Shown here in pieces: positions 9,810 to 17,743 of a DNA stretch of 64,000 nucleotides. A model generated the notes under the pieces. It did no database searches, was not told the DNA's origin, and worked only from the letters and a program-made list of their open reading frames with translations. The position numbers and the translations under genes were made by a program. The DNA is taken from positions 372,001 to 436,000 of the forward strand of contig VXZQ01000012.1 in NCBI GenBank assembly GCA_009845425.1, written 5' to 3'. Source of the stretch: Holophagales bacterium (GTDB lineage Bacteria; Acidobacteriota; Thermoanaerobaculia; Multivoradales; Multivoraceae). How positions within the stretch are numbered: the stretch's first letter is position 1; every line of letters starts with the position of its first letter.

Positions 9810-11024
9810 GTGCCGATCAAGCGAGGCCAGCGACCGCTCGAAACGAGCGACTCCTGGAGCATCGACACGGCTCCGGGCCGGGTCCTCTATGGCGCCGGCG
9901 TCATCGACCTGATCGGTGAGCTCGTGCAGGAGTTCGGCGGCCAGCGGGTACTGGTGGTCGCCGATCCCGGGGTAGCCGCCGCCGGCCATGTCCATCGGGC
10001 GTCCGTGGCCCTCCGCGGCGCCGCCCTCGACGTCGCCGTGTTCTACGGTGTCGAGGAGAATCCCGGCGAGCGCAACGTGGCGGCCGCGGCTGCGGCGGCG
10101 CGGGCTCACGAAGCCGACTTCCTGATTGGCCTGGGCGGCGGCTCGGCGATGGACTGCGCCAAGGGCGCGAACTTCGTGTTCACGAATGGCGGCCGGATGG
10201 AGCACTACTGGGGTTTCGGCAAGGCGGGGAAGCCGATGCTCCCTTCGATCGGCGTGCCCTGCACGGCGGGTACAGGTAGCGAAGCGCAGTCATTCGCCGT
10301 CATTTCGCGGGAGGACGACCACCGAAAAATGGCCTGCGGCGACCCGAAAGCGCGCTTCGTGGCTACGCTGCTGGACCCGGAAGTGGTCCGTACGGCTCCC
10401 TCCGAAGTGATGGCCGCGACCGGCCTGGACGCCCTGTCGCACGCCCTGGAGAGCTTCGTCTGCACGGCGGCCAACCCGTACTCGCGCATGTTCGCCTCGG
10501 AAGGCTTCGCGCGTCTGCTGAGGGGGTTCGACGCCGTGGTCGATGCGCAGGCGACGAGTGGCGCGAACAGAAGTGAAGCCGAGATGGTCGAACTCTGGGG
10601 CGAGATGCTGCTCGGCGCCCATCTTGCGGGCGCCGCCATCGAGGCCTCCATGCTGGGTGCCGCGCACGGTCTCGCCAACCCCTTGACCGCGCGCTACGAC
10701 ATCACTCACGGCGTGGCGGTGGCGGTAATGCTGGATCACGTCATGCGGTTCAACGGTGCGGCCGGAGGTGCCGGCTACGGAGGGCTGGCCCAGCTTGCCT
10801 TCGGCGGCGCCGCGGGAAACGGCGTCGCCAGCGAGCGGCTCGCGAAGCTGTGGGGCGACCTCCGCGACAGCGCCGGTGTCGCCGCCAGGCTGCGGGATCT
10901 GGGGGTTCTGGAGGCGGATCTGGACCTCCTCTCGTCCCAGGCGGCCGAACAGTGGACCGCCCAGTTCAACCCGCGCTCGGCTTCCGCCTCCGATATGCTC
11001 GCGCTCTACCGGGCGGCGTTTTGA
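9810..11024 (+). CDS. Iron-containing (group III) alcohol dehydrogenase
   Basis: 404 residues from GTG 9810. The NAD(P)-binding motif GGGSAMD lies at 109-115, followed by GTGSE. Four metal ligands of the Fe-ADH family are in place: Asp207, His211 (TGLDALSHALE), His286 (AAHGLANP) and His300 (ITHGVA). The enzyme should oxidise alcohols or reduce aldehydes with NAD(P)H in the cytosol; the specific substrate cannot be read. It sits between the second and third propeller genes with short spacers (24 and 28 nt), so it is probably cotranscribed with them. A weak Shine-Dalgarno (CCGGGGCG) makes the exact start uncertain by a few codons. Confidence 0.92.
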   Translation: MPIKRGQRPLETSDSWSIDTAPGRVLYGAGVIDLIGELVQEFGGQRVLVVADPGVAAAGHVHRASVALRGAALDVAVFYGVEENPGERNVAAAAAAARAHEADFLIGLGGGSAMDCAKGANFVFTNGGRMEHYWGFGKAGKPMLPSIGVPCTAGTGSEAQSFAVISREDDHRKMACGDPKARFVATLLDPEVVRTAPSEVMAATGLDALSHALESFVCTAANPYSRMFASEGFARLLRGFDAVVDAQATSGANRSEAEMVELWGEMLLGAHLAGAAIEASMLGAAHGLANPLTARYDITHGVAVAVMLDHVMRFNGAAGGAGYGGLAQLAFGGAAGNGVASERLAKLWGDLRDSAGVAARLRDLGVLEADLDLLSSQAAEQWTAQFNPRSASASDMLALYRAAF

Positions 11025-11052
11025 GGCCTTCGCCACCCCGGAGCCCAGCGCC

Positions 11053-12225
11053 GTGAGACTTCTGCTCAGCCTTTCGTTTCTGCTCGCCTCGCCCTTCCTC
11101 ATGGCCTCCGAAGGGGCGGCCGGCGACGGCAAGGACCAGGAGGCGGTATCGGCGGCGTCGCTGTTCCGGCCGGCCGCCGATGCGTGGCCGGTGTTCCGGG
11201 GCAACCTTCTCGGCACCGGCGTTGCCGGCACGACCTTGCCCGAGAATCCAGAGTTGCTGTGGGCCTTCGACACGGAGAGCGAGATCGAAAGCACGGCGGC
11301 GATCGTCGGCGGGGTGGTCTACATCGGCGACTACGAGGGTCGCGTCTACGCGCTGACCCTGGCCGACGGGAAGGAGTTGTGGCGGTTCGAAGCCGGCACG
11401 CCGATCAAGGCGCCCGTCTCCGTGTTCGACGAGGTCGTCTACGTCGGCGACGAGTACGGTTTCGTCTACGCACTGGACGCCGGGACCGGCGAGCAGAAGT
11501 GGAAGTTCGAGACGCTGGGGGAGATCTACGCCGGCGTTTCACTGCACCAGTCGCCTGAGGGAGGGGACCGGCTGCTGGTCGGCTCCTACGACAACTCGCT
11601 CTACTGCCTGAACCGAACGAACGGCGAGAAGCTGTGGCAGGTGGAGACGGACGGCTACGTCCACGGCACTCCGGCAGTCGCCGACGGACTGACGACCGTG
11701 TCCGGCTGCGACGGTTTCATGTGGCTGATCGACATCGAGACGGGTGAGACGATCCACAAGATCGATCTCCGCGGGCAGGCGGCCTCGAGTCCGGCTGTGG
11801 TCGGCAATATGGCTTACGTCGCGACGTACGAGAACGAAGTGCTGGGAATCGACCTCGAGAAACGCCAGGTCGCCTGGGCCTACGAGCACGAGATCCGGAA
11901 GTTCCCCTTCTACGCATCCGCCGCGGCCGACGACGAGATCGTCGTCATCGGCGGGCGGGACAAGATCGTCCACGCCCTCGACCCCGCGACTGGCGAGCGA
12001 AAGTGGGAGTGGAACAGCGGCGCGCGGCTCGACTCCTCGCCGGTGATCGTGGGCGATCGGGTCTTCCTGGGGTCGAAGCGCGGCCCCGTCCTCGCCCTGG
12101 ACAAGGCGACGGGAGAGCCGGTCTGGGAGTTCGACACCGGTTCGGCGATCATGGCCTCGCCGGCCGTGGCCTCGGAGCGCCTGGTCATCGGTAGCCTGGA
12201 CGGAATTTTGTACTGCTTCGGGTAG
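11053..12225 (+). CDS. Secreted PQQ-like beta-propeller protein C (BamB-like repeats)
   Basis: About 390 residues from GTG 11053, placed there because a signal peptide (MRLLLSLSFLLASPFLMAS) begins at this codon; the upstream open frame overlaps the dehydrogenase. At least seven blade repeats are visible, including ALTLADGKELWRF, ALDAGTGEQKWKF, CLNRTNGEKLWQV, ALDPATGERKWEW and ALDKATGEPVWEF, enough for a closed seven- or eight-bladed propeller. It is shorter and more regular than A and B and lacks their NDWPLQG segment, so it is a more distant relative. Resemblance to BamB is structural only; this gene is not near der or bamA-type genes. It ends 15 nt before the radical SAM gene. Confidence 0.82.
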   Translation: MRLLLSLSFLLASPFLMASEGAAGDGKDQEAVSAASLFRPAADAWPVFRGNLLGTGVAGTTLPENPELLWAFDTESEIESTAAIVGGVVYIGDYEGRVYALTLADGKELWRFEAGTPIKAPVSVFDEVVYVGDEYGFVYALDAGTGEQKWKFETLGEIYAGVSLHQSPEGGDRLLVGSYDNSLYCLNRTNGEKLWQVETDGYVHGTPAVADGLTTVSGCDGFMWLIDIETGETIHKIDLRGQAASSPAVVGNMAYVATYENEVLGIDLEKRQVAWAYEHEIRKFPFYASAAADDEIVVIGGRDKIVHALDPATGERKWEWNSGARLDSSPVIVGDRVFLGSKRGPVLALDKATGEPVWEFDTGSAIMASPAVASERLVIGSLDGILYCFG

Positions 12226-12240
12226 GGGGCTCTTCCGAAG

Positions 12241-13599
12241 ATGCACGAGGCGATCTCGCGGAGCCAGGTGAGGCCTGAGCCGGCGACCGGTCTGCTCGAT
12301 CTCGAAGCGACGGACATCGGTTCCGTCTTCGTGTCGAACTACCCGCCGTACTCGGCGTGGAACGAGGCCACCGTGCCGGAGGCCTTCGCCGCGCTCGACC
12401 GGGCGCCCGCCGCCGACACCTCGCTGGGTCTCTACATCCACATTCCGTTCTGCCGGAAGCGTTGCAAGTTCTGCTATTTCCGCGTCTACATCGACAAGAA
12501 CCACGAGCAGATCGGCCGCTACCTGGACGCCCTGGGCGTCGAACTGGAGCGTTACGCCGAGCGGGCGGCCGTACGGGGCCGGAACCTCGACTTCGTCTAC
12601 TTCGGCGGCGGCACGCCGTCCTACATCGCCGCCAAGCAGTTGATTCCGCTGGCCGAGCGGCTTCAGGGCGTGATGTCCTGGGACGGCGCCGAGGAGGTGG
12701 CGTTCGAGTGCGAGCCGGGAACGCTGACCCAGTCCAAGCTGGAGGCGATCCGAAGCATCGGGGTTACCCGGCTGAGCCTCGGAATCGAGAGTTTCGACGA
12801 CGAGATCCTGCAGGAGAACGGCCGCGCCCACGTGTCGAAGGAGATCTACCGCGTGCGCGACTGGATCCGCGCCCAGGAGTTCCGGCAACTGAACGTCGAC
12901 CTGATCGCCGGCATGGTCGGCGAAACCTGGGAAAGCTGGAAGCGGACGGTGGACCTGACGATCGAGTACGACCCGGACTCGATCACCCTCTATCAGATGG
13001 AACTGCCCTTCAACACGGTGTACTCGAAAGCCAGGCTGCGTGGCGACGAGGACGTGCCGGCGTTCGCGGACTGGCGGACGAAGCGCGAGTGGCACGCCTA
13101 CGCCTTCGAGCAGTTCGAGCGTGCCGGCTTCGAACGCTGGAGCGCGTACACCATGATGAGGCGTGATCGGGGCTGCAAGTTCGTCTATGCGCGCGAGGTG
13201 TGGAGCGGGGCCGACATGATCCCGATCGGCGTGTCGTCGTTCGGTCACATGGGCGGCGTCCACATGCAGAACCACGATCGCTGGGACGGCTACCTGGCTG
13301 CGATCGACGCGGGCGGTCTTGCCACGCGCCGGGCCCTGGTCACGACGGCGCGCGAGCGGCTGACCCGCGAAGTCATCCTGCAGTTGAAACAGGGCTGGCT
13401 GGAACGAGGCGCCTTCGAGCGGAAGTTCGGAGTCGACGTCGTGGAGGACTACGCCGAAGCCTTCGGCAGCCTGGCCAAGCAAGGACTGGCCACGGTCGGT
13501 CCGGAACGGGTGGAACTCAGCGAGGGCGGCCTTCTGCGTGTCGACCAGCTACTGCCGCGCTTTTACGACGAGCAGTACCGCGGCGCCCGCTACACGTAG
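12241..13599 (+). CDS. HemN/HemW-like radical SAM protein
   Basis: 452 residues from ATG 12241. The [4Fe-4S] motif is CRKRCKFC (CX3CX2C) in YIHIPFCRKRCKFCYF, followed by YFGGGTPS and a HemN-type C-terminal domain. The fourth Cys found just after the cluster in true oxygen-independent coproporphyrinogen oxidase (HemN) is replaced by Phe, as in HemW-type proteins. HemW homologues act as haem chaperones; others in the superfamily modify different substrates. The N-terminal extension of about 60 residues before the cluster is longer than in HemW. A coproporphyrinogen oxidase role is therefore not supported. It is the last gene of the propeller/dehydrogenase run and is convergent with the TonB-dependent receptor gene. 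Confidence 0.85.
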   Translation: MHEAISRSQVRPEPATGLLDLEATDIGSVFVSNYPPYSAWNEATVPEAFAALDRAPAADTSLGLYIHIPFCRKRCKFCYFRVYIDKNHEQIGRYLDALGVELERYAERAAVRGRNLDFVYFGGGTPSYIAAKQLIPLAERLQGVMSWDGAEEVAFECEPGTLTQSKLEAIRSIGVTRLSLGIESFDDEILQENGRAHVSKEIYRVRDWIRAQEFRQLNVDLIAGMVGETWESWKRTVDLTIEYDPDSITLYQMELPFNTVYSKARLRGDEDVPAFADWRTKREWHAYAFEQFERAGFERWSAYTMMRRDRGCKFVYAREVWSGADMIPIGVSSFGHMGGVHMQNHDRWDGYLAAIDAGGLATRRALVTTARERLTREVILQLKQGWLERGAFERKFGVDVVEDYAEAFGSLAKQGLATVGPERVELSEGGLLRVDQLLPRFYDEQYRGARYT

Positions 13600-13620
13600 A
13601 ACGGGCGCCGGCGCAAGCTC

Positions 13621-16020
13621 CTAAAAGTCGAAGCCGACCTGAAGGCCGAGCTCCGTCGGCGGCGCCCAGACCGCCAGCGACCCGGTGTAGTTCACGAAGA
13701 ACTGGCTGAGCCTGTACTCCTCGTCGCCGAGATTCCGGCCGTAGGCCGCGAGGAACATCCGGCCCTGCGCCGAAGTCCAGCGCAATTGGGCGTGAAACAG
13801 GCCGTACGAAGGCTGTGTGAAGCGCTCGAAGGCGTCGAAGGCGACATCGTCGGTGTACTGGTACTCGCCGCGGGCGGTCAACGAACCACTCGCGCCGAGG
13901 TCGAACGTGTAGCGCAGTGACGCGGTGGCGGAGAAGTCGGGCGCCCGGGGCAGTCCGTTGCCGGAAAGGTCGCTGGGCTCGATAGGAAGCGCGCCACCGC
14001 CGCCCAGAAGCACCTGGCTCGGATCGATCAGGCCCGCGGCCAGCAACTGCTCCACGAACTGGGCCTGGAGAAAGGGGTCGAGCGTCGTGAACCGGGTGAA
14101 CTCGTCGTCGAGGAACTCGAGCGAGAGATCGAAGGCGAAGCGCGGGTTCGGCCGTGCCGAAAGTTCGAAGTCGAGGCCCCGGATCCGGGCCTTGGCCGCG
14201 TTCTCGACGACCGAGCGATCGGGGTAGAGCACCGCCACCTGCAGATCGTCGTAGTCGTAGTTGAAGGCGGCGGCGTTGATCCGCACCTTGCGGTCGGCCA
14301 CGGAGGACTTGATGCCGATCTCGAAGCTCGTCACCGTCTCCTCGTCGAAGGCCGGCTGCAGCGAGATCGAGTTGTAGCCGCCGCTCTTGTAGCCGGCGGT
14401 CACCGCGCCGTAGAGCATCACGTTCTCCCGGGGGCGGATCTCGAGACCCAGCTTGGGGGTGAGCGCGCTCCAACTGTCGCTGAGTTGCTGGAGTTCCGGC
14501 ATGAATGTCTGGAAGTTGAGGGCGGCCTGTCTGTGGTCCTTCTCGTCCGCCGTGTAGCGCGCTCCGGTGGTCAGGCTGACCCGGTCGCCAAGGTGCCAGT
14601 CGACTTGGCCGTAGGCCGCGTAGAGCGACGAGTCGACGTTGCTCTCGAACGGCAGTGGTGTCGGGGTTCCCGGAAGGGGAAGGCCGATAAACGGTGCGAT
14701 GGCGTTGTAGTAGGCCGGGCCGCAGAGGAACGGCGGCGCCAGGAAGCCAAGCGAACAGTAGTTCGTCGGGTCGAAGAGGAACGTCTGGGGACTGTTCGCG
14801 AACAGCCAGACGCCGAGCAGTGCCGTGTCCGTGATGTTGTTGACGTGCGTCCCGCTCTCCTCGTCGAAGGCATAGGCGCCGGCCACCCAGTTGGCGCGGT
14901 CGCTGGCGCCGCTGAGCTGTAGCTCCTGCGACCACCACTGGGAGTTGAGGGTTGCGGCGTTGGTGACGAAGACGTGTGGTGAGCCGTCGATGTCCGCGTC
15001 TCGCCGTGAATCGAACTCGCGCCAGCTGCTGATCGAGGTCAGGCTCGTGCCGCTCGCCATCGCCTTGTTCACCGTCAACGAGAAGCCGGACTCCTCGTAG
15101 AGGGACAGCGCCGGGGTCTCGGTCGAGATGCGATGGACGTCGGCCGGCTCGGAGTACCCGTAGAACCGGTTCAGTGTTCCCACCGTGCTGTAGGGGGACA
15201 CCTCGAACGGCTTGAAGGGGAAGTTCGCGTGTGCGTCGTCGTCCGTGCTGTCGGCCCGGATCGTGAAGGTCAGCGAGTCGGAGGGCAGGAAGGTGAGCGA
15301 ACCCCGCAGCGTGACCCCGTCGAAGTTGTCGGCGTTCGCGCCGAGGAAGTCGTTGTAGGTGGGATCCTCGACCTGGGCCGTGGCGCCGGTGAAGCGGCCC
15401 CAGACCTTGCTCGACACCGGACCCGTGAGCGACATGCCGTAGCGGCGCCCGTCAGCCGGCTCGCTCGAGTCGTACTCGGAGAACGAAGTGAACAGGCGTC
15501 CATGGAACTGCCCCTCCGGGGCCCGTGTGACGACGTTGACCGCGCCTGCGGTCGAGTTCCGTCCCCACAGCGTGCCCTGGGGGCCGCGCAGGATCTCGAT
15601 TCGCTCCAGGTCGAGAAAGGGGTTCACCGCGGCCTGCGGTCGCGGCATGTAGACGCCGTCCACGTAGTAGCCGACCGTCGGCTCGGTGCCGATGCCGAGC
15701 GTGCTCGAGCCAATACCGCGGATGTAGATGGCGACTTCGCCCGTGGTCGGGCTCTGGCCGGAAATCACGACCCCGGGCGAGGCCTCGGCAAGGGCCTGCA
15801 CGTCGCCGATCGCCTGCTGCTCCAGCTCTTCGCCGGAGCGCGTGATGATCGAGATCGGCACGTCCTGAATGGCCTCCTCGACACGCTGCGCGGTGACGGT
15901 GATCTCGTCGGTAACCGTGGAGTCCGGGGCATCGGGATCCTGTGCAATCAGGGCGCCGGCAGTGAGTGCCAGCGCAAAACTGAGGGTCAGGAACGGGGCG
16001 GATTTGAAGCGCATCGACAA
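13621..16020 (-). CDS. TonB-dependent outer-membrane receptor
   Basis: 799 residues. A signal peptide ends near LIAQ, followed by a TonB-box-like DEITVTAQ. The plug domain includes VPISIITR, YIRGIGSS, YVDGVYMPR and LRGPQGTLWGRNSTAGAVNV, the strongest plug signature. The C-terminal beta-barrel ends with an aromatic residue (VGFDF) as expected for outer-membrane insertion. Such receptors import siderophores, vitamins, haem, glycans or other large ligands using energy from TonB. Plug and barrel features resemble receptors of the iron-siderophore type, but the ligand cannot be assigned. MSM gives two possible start codons two residues apart, with GAGAGG upstream. Divergent from the halogenase-like gene across 151 bp. 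Confidence 0.93.
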   Translation of the reverse strand: MSMRFKSAPFLTLSFALALTAGALIAQDPDAPDSTVTDEITVTAQRVEEAIQDVPISIITRSGEELEQQAIGDVQALAEASPGVVISGQSPTTGEVAIYIRGIGSSTLGIGTEPTVGYYVDGVYMPRPQAAVNPFLDLERIEILRGPQGTLWGRNSTAGAVNVVTRAPEGQFHGRLFTSFSEYDSSEPADGRRYGMSLTGPVSSKVWGRFTGATAQVEDPTYNDFLGANADNFDGVTLRGSLTFLPSDSLTFTIRADSTDDDAHANFPFKPFEVSPYSTVGTLNRFYGYSEPADVHRISTETPALSLYEESGFSLTVNKAMASGTSLTSISSWREFDSRRDADIDGSPHVFVTNAATLNSQWWSQELQLSGASDRANWVAGAYAFDEESGTHVNNITDTALLGVWLFANSPQTFLFDPTNYCSLGFLAPPFLCGPAYYNAIAPFIGLPLPGTPTPLPFESNVDSSLYAAYGQVDWHLGDRVSLTTGARYTADEKDHRQAALNFQTFMPELQQLSDSWSALTPKLGLEIRPRENVMLYGAVTAGYKSGGYNSISLQPAFDEETVTSFEIGIKSSVADRKVRINAAAFNYDYDDLQVAVLYPDRSVVENAAKARIRGLDFELSARPNPRFAFDLSLEFLDDEFTRFTTLDPFLQAQFVEQLLAAGLIDPSQVLLGGGGALPIEPSDLSGNGLPRAPDFSATASLRYTFDLGASGSLTARGEYQYTDDVAFDAFERFTQPSYGLFHAQLRWTSAQGRMFLAAYGRNLGDEEYRLSQFFVNYTGSLAVWAPPTELGLQVGFDF

Positions 16021-16158
16021 GTACCTCTCGAGGCTGCGGACCGGCGGACACGAACGACTCGGGTCCGACAGGAGCCAGTGATGGGCGCAGGCTACAACAT
16101 AGGCACTACGCGACCGGGGCCTTCCAGGTTGCCTGTGGTCGGCCTCGATTCCCTGCCG

Positions 16159-16164
16159 TAGACT
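16159..16164 (+). promoter_or_regulatory. TAGACT -10-like box, leaderless-type spacing
   Basis: TAGACT ends 7 nt before the ATG at 16172, so initiation at the normal distance from a -10 would start at or next to the A of the start codon. There is no Shine-Dalgarno before this ATG. No good -35 is seen. The same arrangement recurs elsewhere in the window. Confidence 0.4.
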
Positions 16165-16171
16165 CGCCGCG

Positions 16172-17473
16172 ATGTTCGCCGCATCTTCCTACGACGTGAT
16201 CGTGATCGGCGCTGGCCCGGGTGGCTCGGCCGCGGCGGCGATCGCCGCGCGCGGGGGCCTGCGTGTGCTCCTGCTCGAGCGGGAACCGGCGCCGATGTTC
16301 AAGATCGGCGAATCGTTGATGCCGGACACCCATGGCGTGTTCGAGAAGATGGGCGCGCTTCGCGCGATGCAGGAAAGCCACTTCGTCGAGAAGCACTCCG
16401 TTCAGTTCTTCACGAAGACCGGGAAGGCGTCCATGCCGTTCTACTTCGAGAAGGAACGGCCGGGGGAAGACAGCGCCCGCACCTGGCAGGTGCGCCGTTC
16501 CGAGTTTGATCAACTGCTGATGGAGACCGCGGCCGGGCAGGGCGCGGAAGTCCACCGTGGCGTCAACGTCCGCGACGTGCTCTTCGAAGGCGGCAGGGCT
16601 GTCGGCGTGCGGGCCGCCGGGCCGAGCAAGGATGCGGTGGTCGAACTCGCCGGCCGGGTCATCATCGACGCCACCGGCCAGAGCGCCATGATCTCGCGGC
16701 GCCTCGACCTCGGTCGGATTGACTACGGCCTGCGCCACGCCTCGATCTACACCCACTTCCGGGGTGCGATCCGGGACGAGGGGAAGGACGAGGGCGCGAC
16801 CCTGATCCTGCACACGAAGTCCGGAGAGTGCTGGTTCTGGTACATCCCGCTGGCTGGTGACGTCGTCAGCGTCGGCGTCGTCGGGCCGATGGACGCGCTG
16901 ATCAGGAAGCGTGACGGCAGGCCGCACGAGATCTTCTTCGAGGAGGTCAGGAACTGCGGCGAGATCGAGCGGCGCATTGCGCCGGCTCATCAGTGCCGCC
17001 CGGTGTCCGTCATGAAGGACTTCTCCTACCGGATCGAGAAGATGGCGGGCGACGGCTGGATCGCGATCGGCGACGCGTTCTCGTTCATCGATCCGGTCTA
17101 CTCGTCCGGCGTCTTCCTGGCGCTCAAGTCGGGCGAGATGGCTGCCGAAGCCGCGATCGGGGCGATCGCCGCGGACGACCTTTCGGGCGAGCGCCTGGGA
17201 GCGTTCCGGCCGCTCCTGATGCGCGGCGTCGAGGCCGTGCGGCAACTGGTCAACGTCTTCTACGATCCGAACTTCAGTGTCGGCGCCTTCCTGCGGCTCT
17301 ACCCGCAACATCAGAGCAAGGTCACTCGCATCCTCATCGGCGACGTGTTCGAAGTGGACTTCACGTCCATGTTCGACGACATGGCAACTTTCGCCGCCGG
17401 CGGCGGTGGCAGGGCGATGCGTGCGCCCGAGGCGGCCACAGCGGCGACTCCGCAGTCGCTCCAGGCCACCTGA
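16172..17473 (+). CDS. FAD-dependent halogenase-like oxidoreductase
   Basis: 433 residues. The N-terminal GAGPGGS (residues 13-19) is the FAD Rossmann motif. Two flavin-dependent halogenase hallmarks are present: WFWYIP at 221-226 fits WxWxIP, and Lys74 in FVEKHSVQF is at the place of the catalytic Lys that forms the chloramine or guides HOCl. FKIGESLMP and DPVYSSGVFLAL resemble the CmlS-like (non-tryptophan) branch. A flavin reductase partner is not encoded nearby. The family also includes geranylgeranyl-reductase-like and other oxidoreductases that keep these motifs, so halogenation is plausible but unproven. It starts a tight run of genes for a transporter, a glycosyltransferase and an ABC exporter. 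Confidence 0.8.
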   Translation: MFAASSYDVIVIGAGPGGSAAAAIAARGGLRVLLLEREPAPMFKIGESLMPDTHGVFEKMGALRAMQESHFVEKHSVQFFTKTGKASMPFYFEKERPGEDSARTWQVRRSEFDQLLMETAAGQGAEVHRGVNVRDVLFEGGRAVGVRAAGPSKDAVVELAGRVIIDATGQSAMISRRLDLGRIDYGLRHASIYTHFRGAIRDEGKDEGATLILHTKSGECWFWYIPLAGDVVSVGVVGPMDALIRKRDGRPHEIFFEEVRNCGEIERRIAPAHQCRPVSVMKDFSYRIEKMAGDGWIAIGDAFSFIDPVYSSGVFLALKSGEMAAEAAIGAIAADDLSGERLGAFRPLLMRGVEAVRQLVNVFYDPNFSVGAFLRLYPQHQSKVTRILIGDVFEVDFTSMFDDMATFAAGGGGRAMRAPEAATAATPQSLQAT

Positions 17474-17494
17474 GCCGGAGCCCGGGCGATTTCC

Positions 17495-17743
17495 ATGGCG
17501 GCTGGAGCAGCCCGGGTCACGGCCTACGCCGCGTTGCCGGCGCTGTATCTGCTGCACAACGACCTGTGGTTCTGGAACGATCCGGGCCGGTTCCTGGGTT
17601 TGCCGGTCGGCCTGTCGTTCCACGTCCTGTTCTCGGCCGTGGTCGTGCTTGCGATGTGGCGACTCGTGCGGGTCGCCTGGCCCGGCGACGTGCTCGACGA
17701 GCTGGCTGGGGAGGCCGGTGACGACGAGGTGGGCCGGAGGTGA
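17495..17743 (+). CDS. Small membrane protein, DUF3311-like symporter partner
   Basis: 82 residues with two hydrophobic segments (about 8-20 and 35-58) around LWFWNDPGRFLGLPVGLSFH. Small two-helix proteins of this type (DUF3311) are commonly encoded immediately before sodium:solute symporters, and this one overlaps the symporter start by 4 nt (GTGA). It probably acts as an accessory subunit of that symporter in the inner membrane. Assignment rests on size, topology and position more than on sequence identity. The acidic C-terminal tail (DELAGEAGDDEVG) is likely cytoplasmic or disordered. Confidence 0.65.
   Translation: MAAGAARVTAYAALPALYLLHNDLWFWNDPGRFLGLPVGLSFHVLFSAVVVLAMWRLVRVAWPGDVLDELAGEAGDDEVGRR

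Noticed and set aside
7521..10205. Very long open frame on the minus strand (894 codons) opposite the propeller and dehydrogenase genes
   Set aside because: It mirrors the high-GC third-position pattern of real plus-strand genes, its translation is Arg/Pro/Asp/His-rich without a fold signature, and it spans three clear genes. Similar shadows at 32008-34479, 36548-38323 and 47979-50129 were rejected for the same reason.
12241..13599. Oxygen-independent coproporphyrinogen oxidase HemN
   Set aside because: The fourth Cys after CX3CX2C is missing and no haem-synthesis genes are nearby; annotated as HemW-like radical SAM instead.
9810..13599. Mycofactocin-like or peptide-derived cofactor cluster (Fe-ADH plus radical SAM)
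   Set aside because: There is no small precursor peptide gene in the short gaps, the radical SAM protein has no SPASM or RRE-like features, and the other partner genes are missing.
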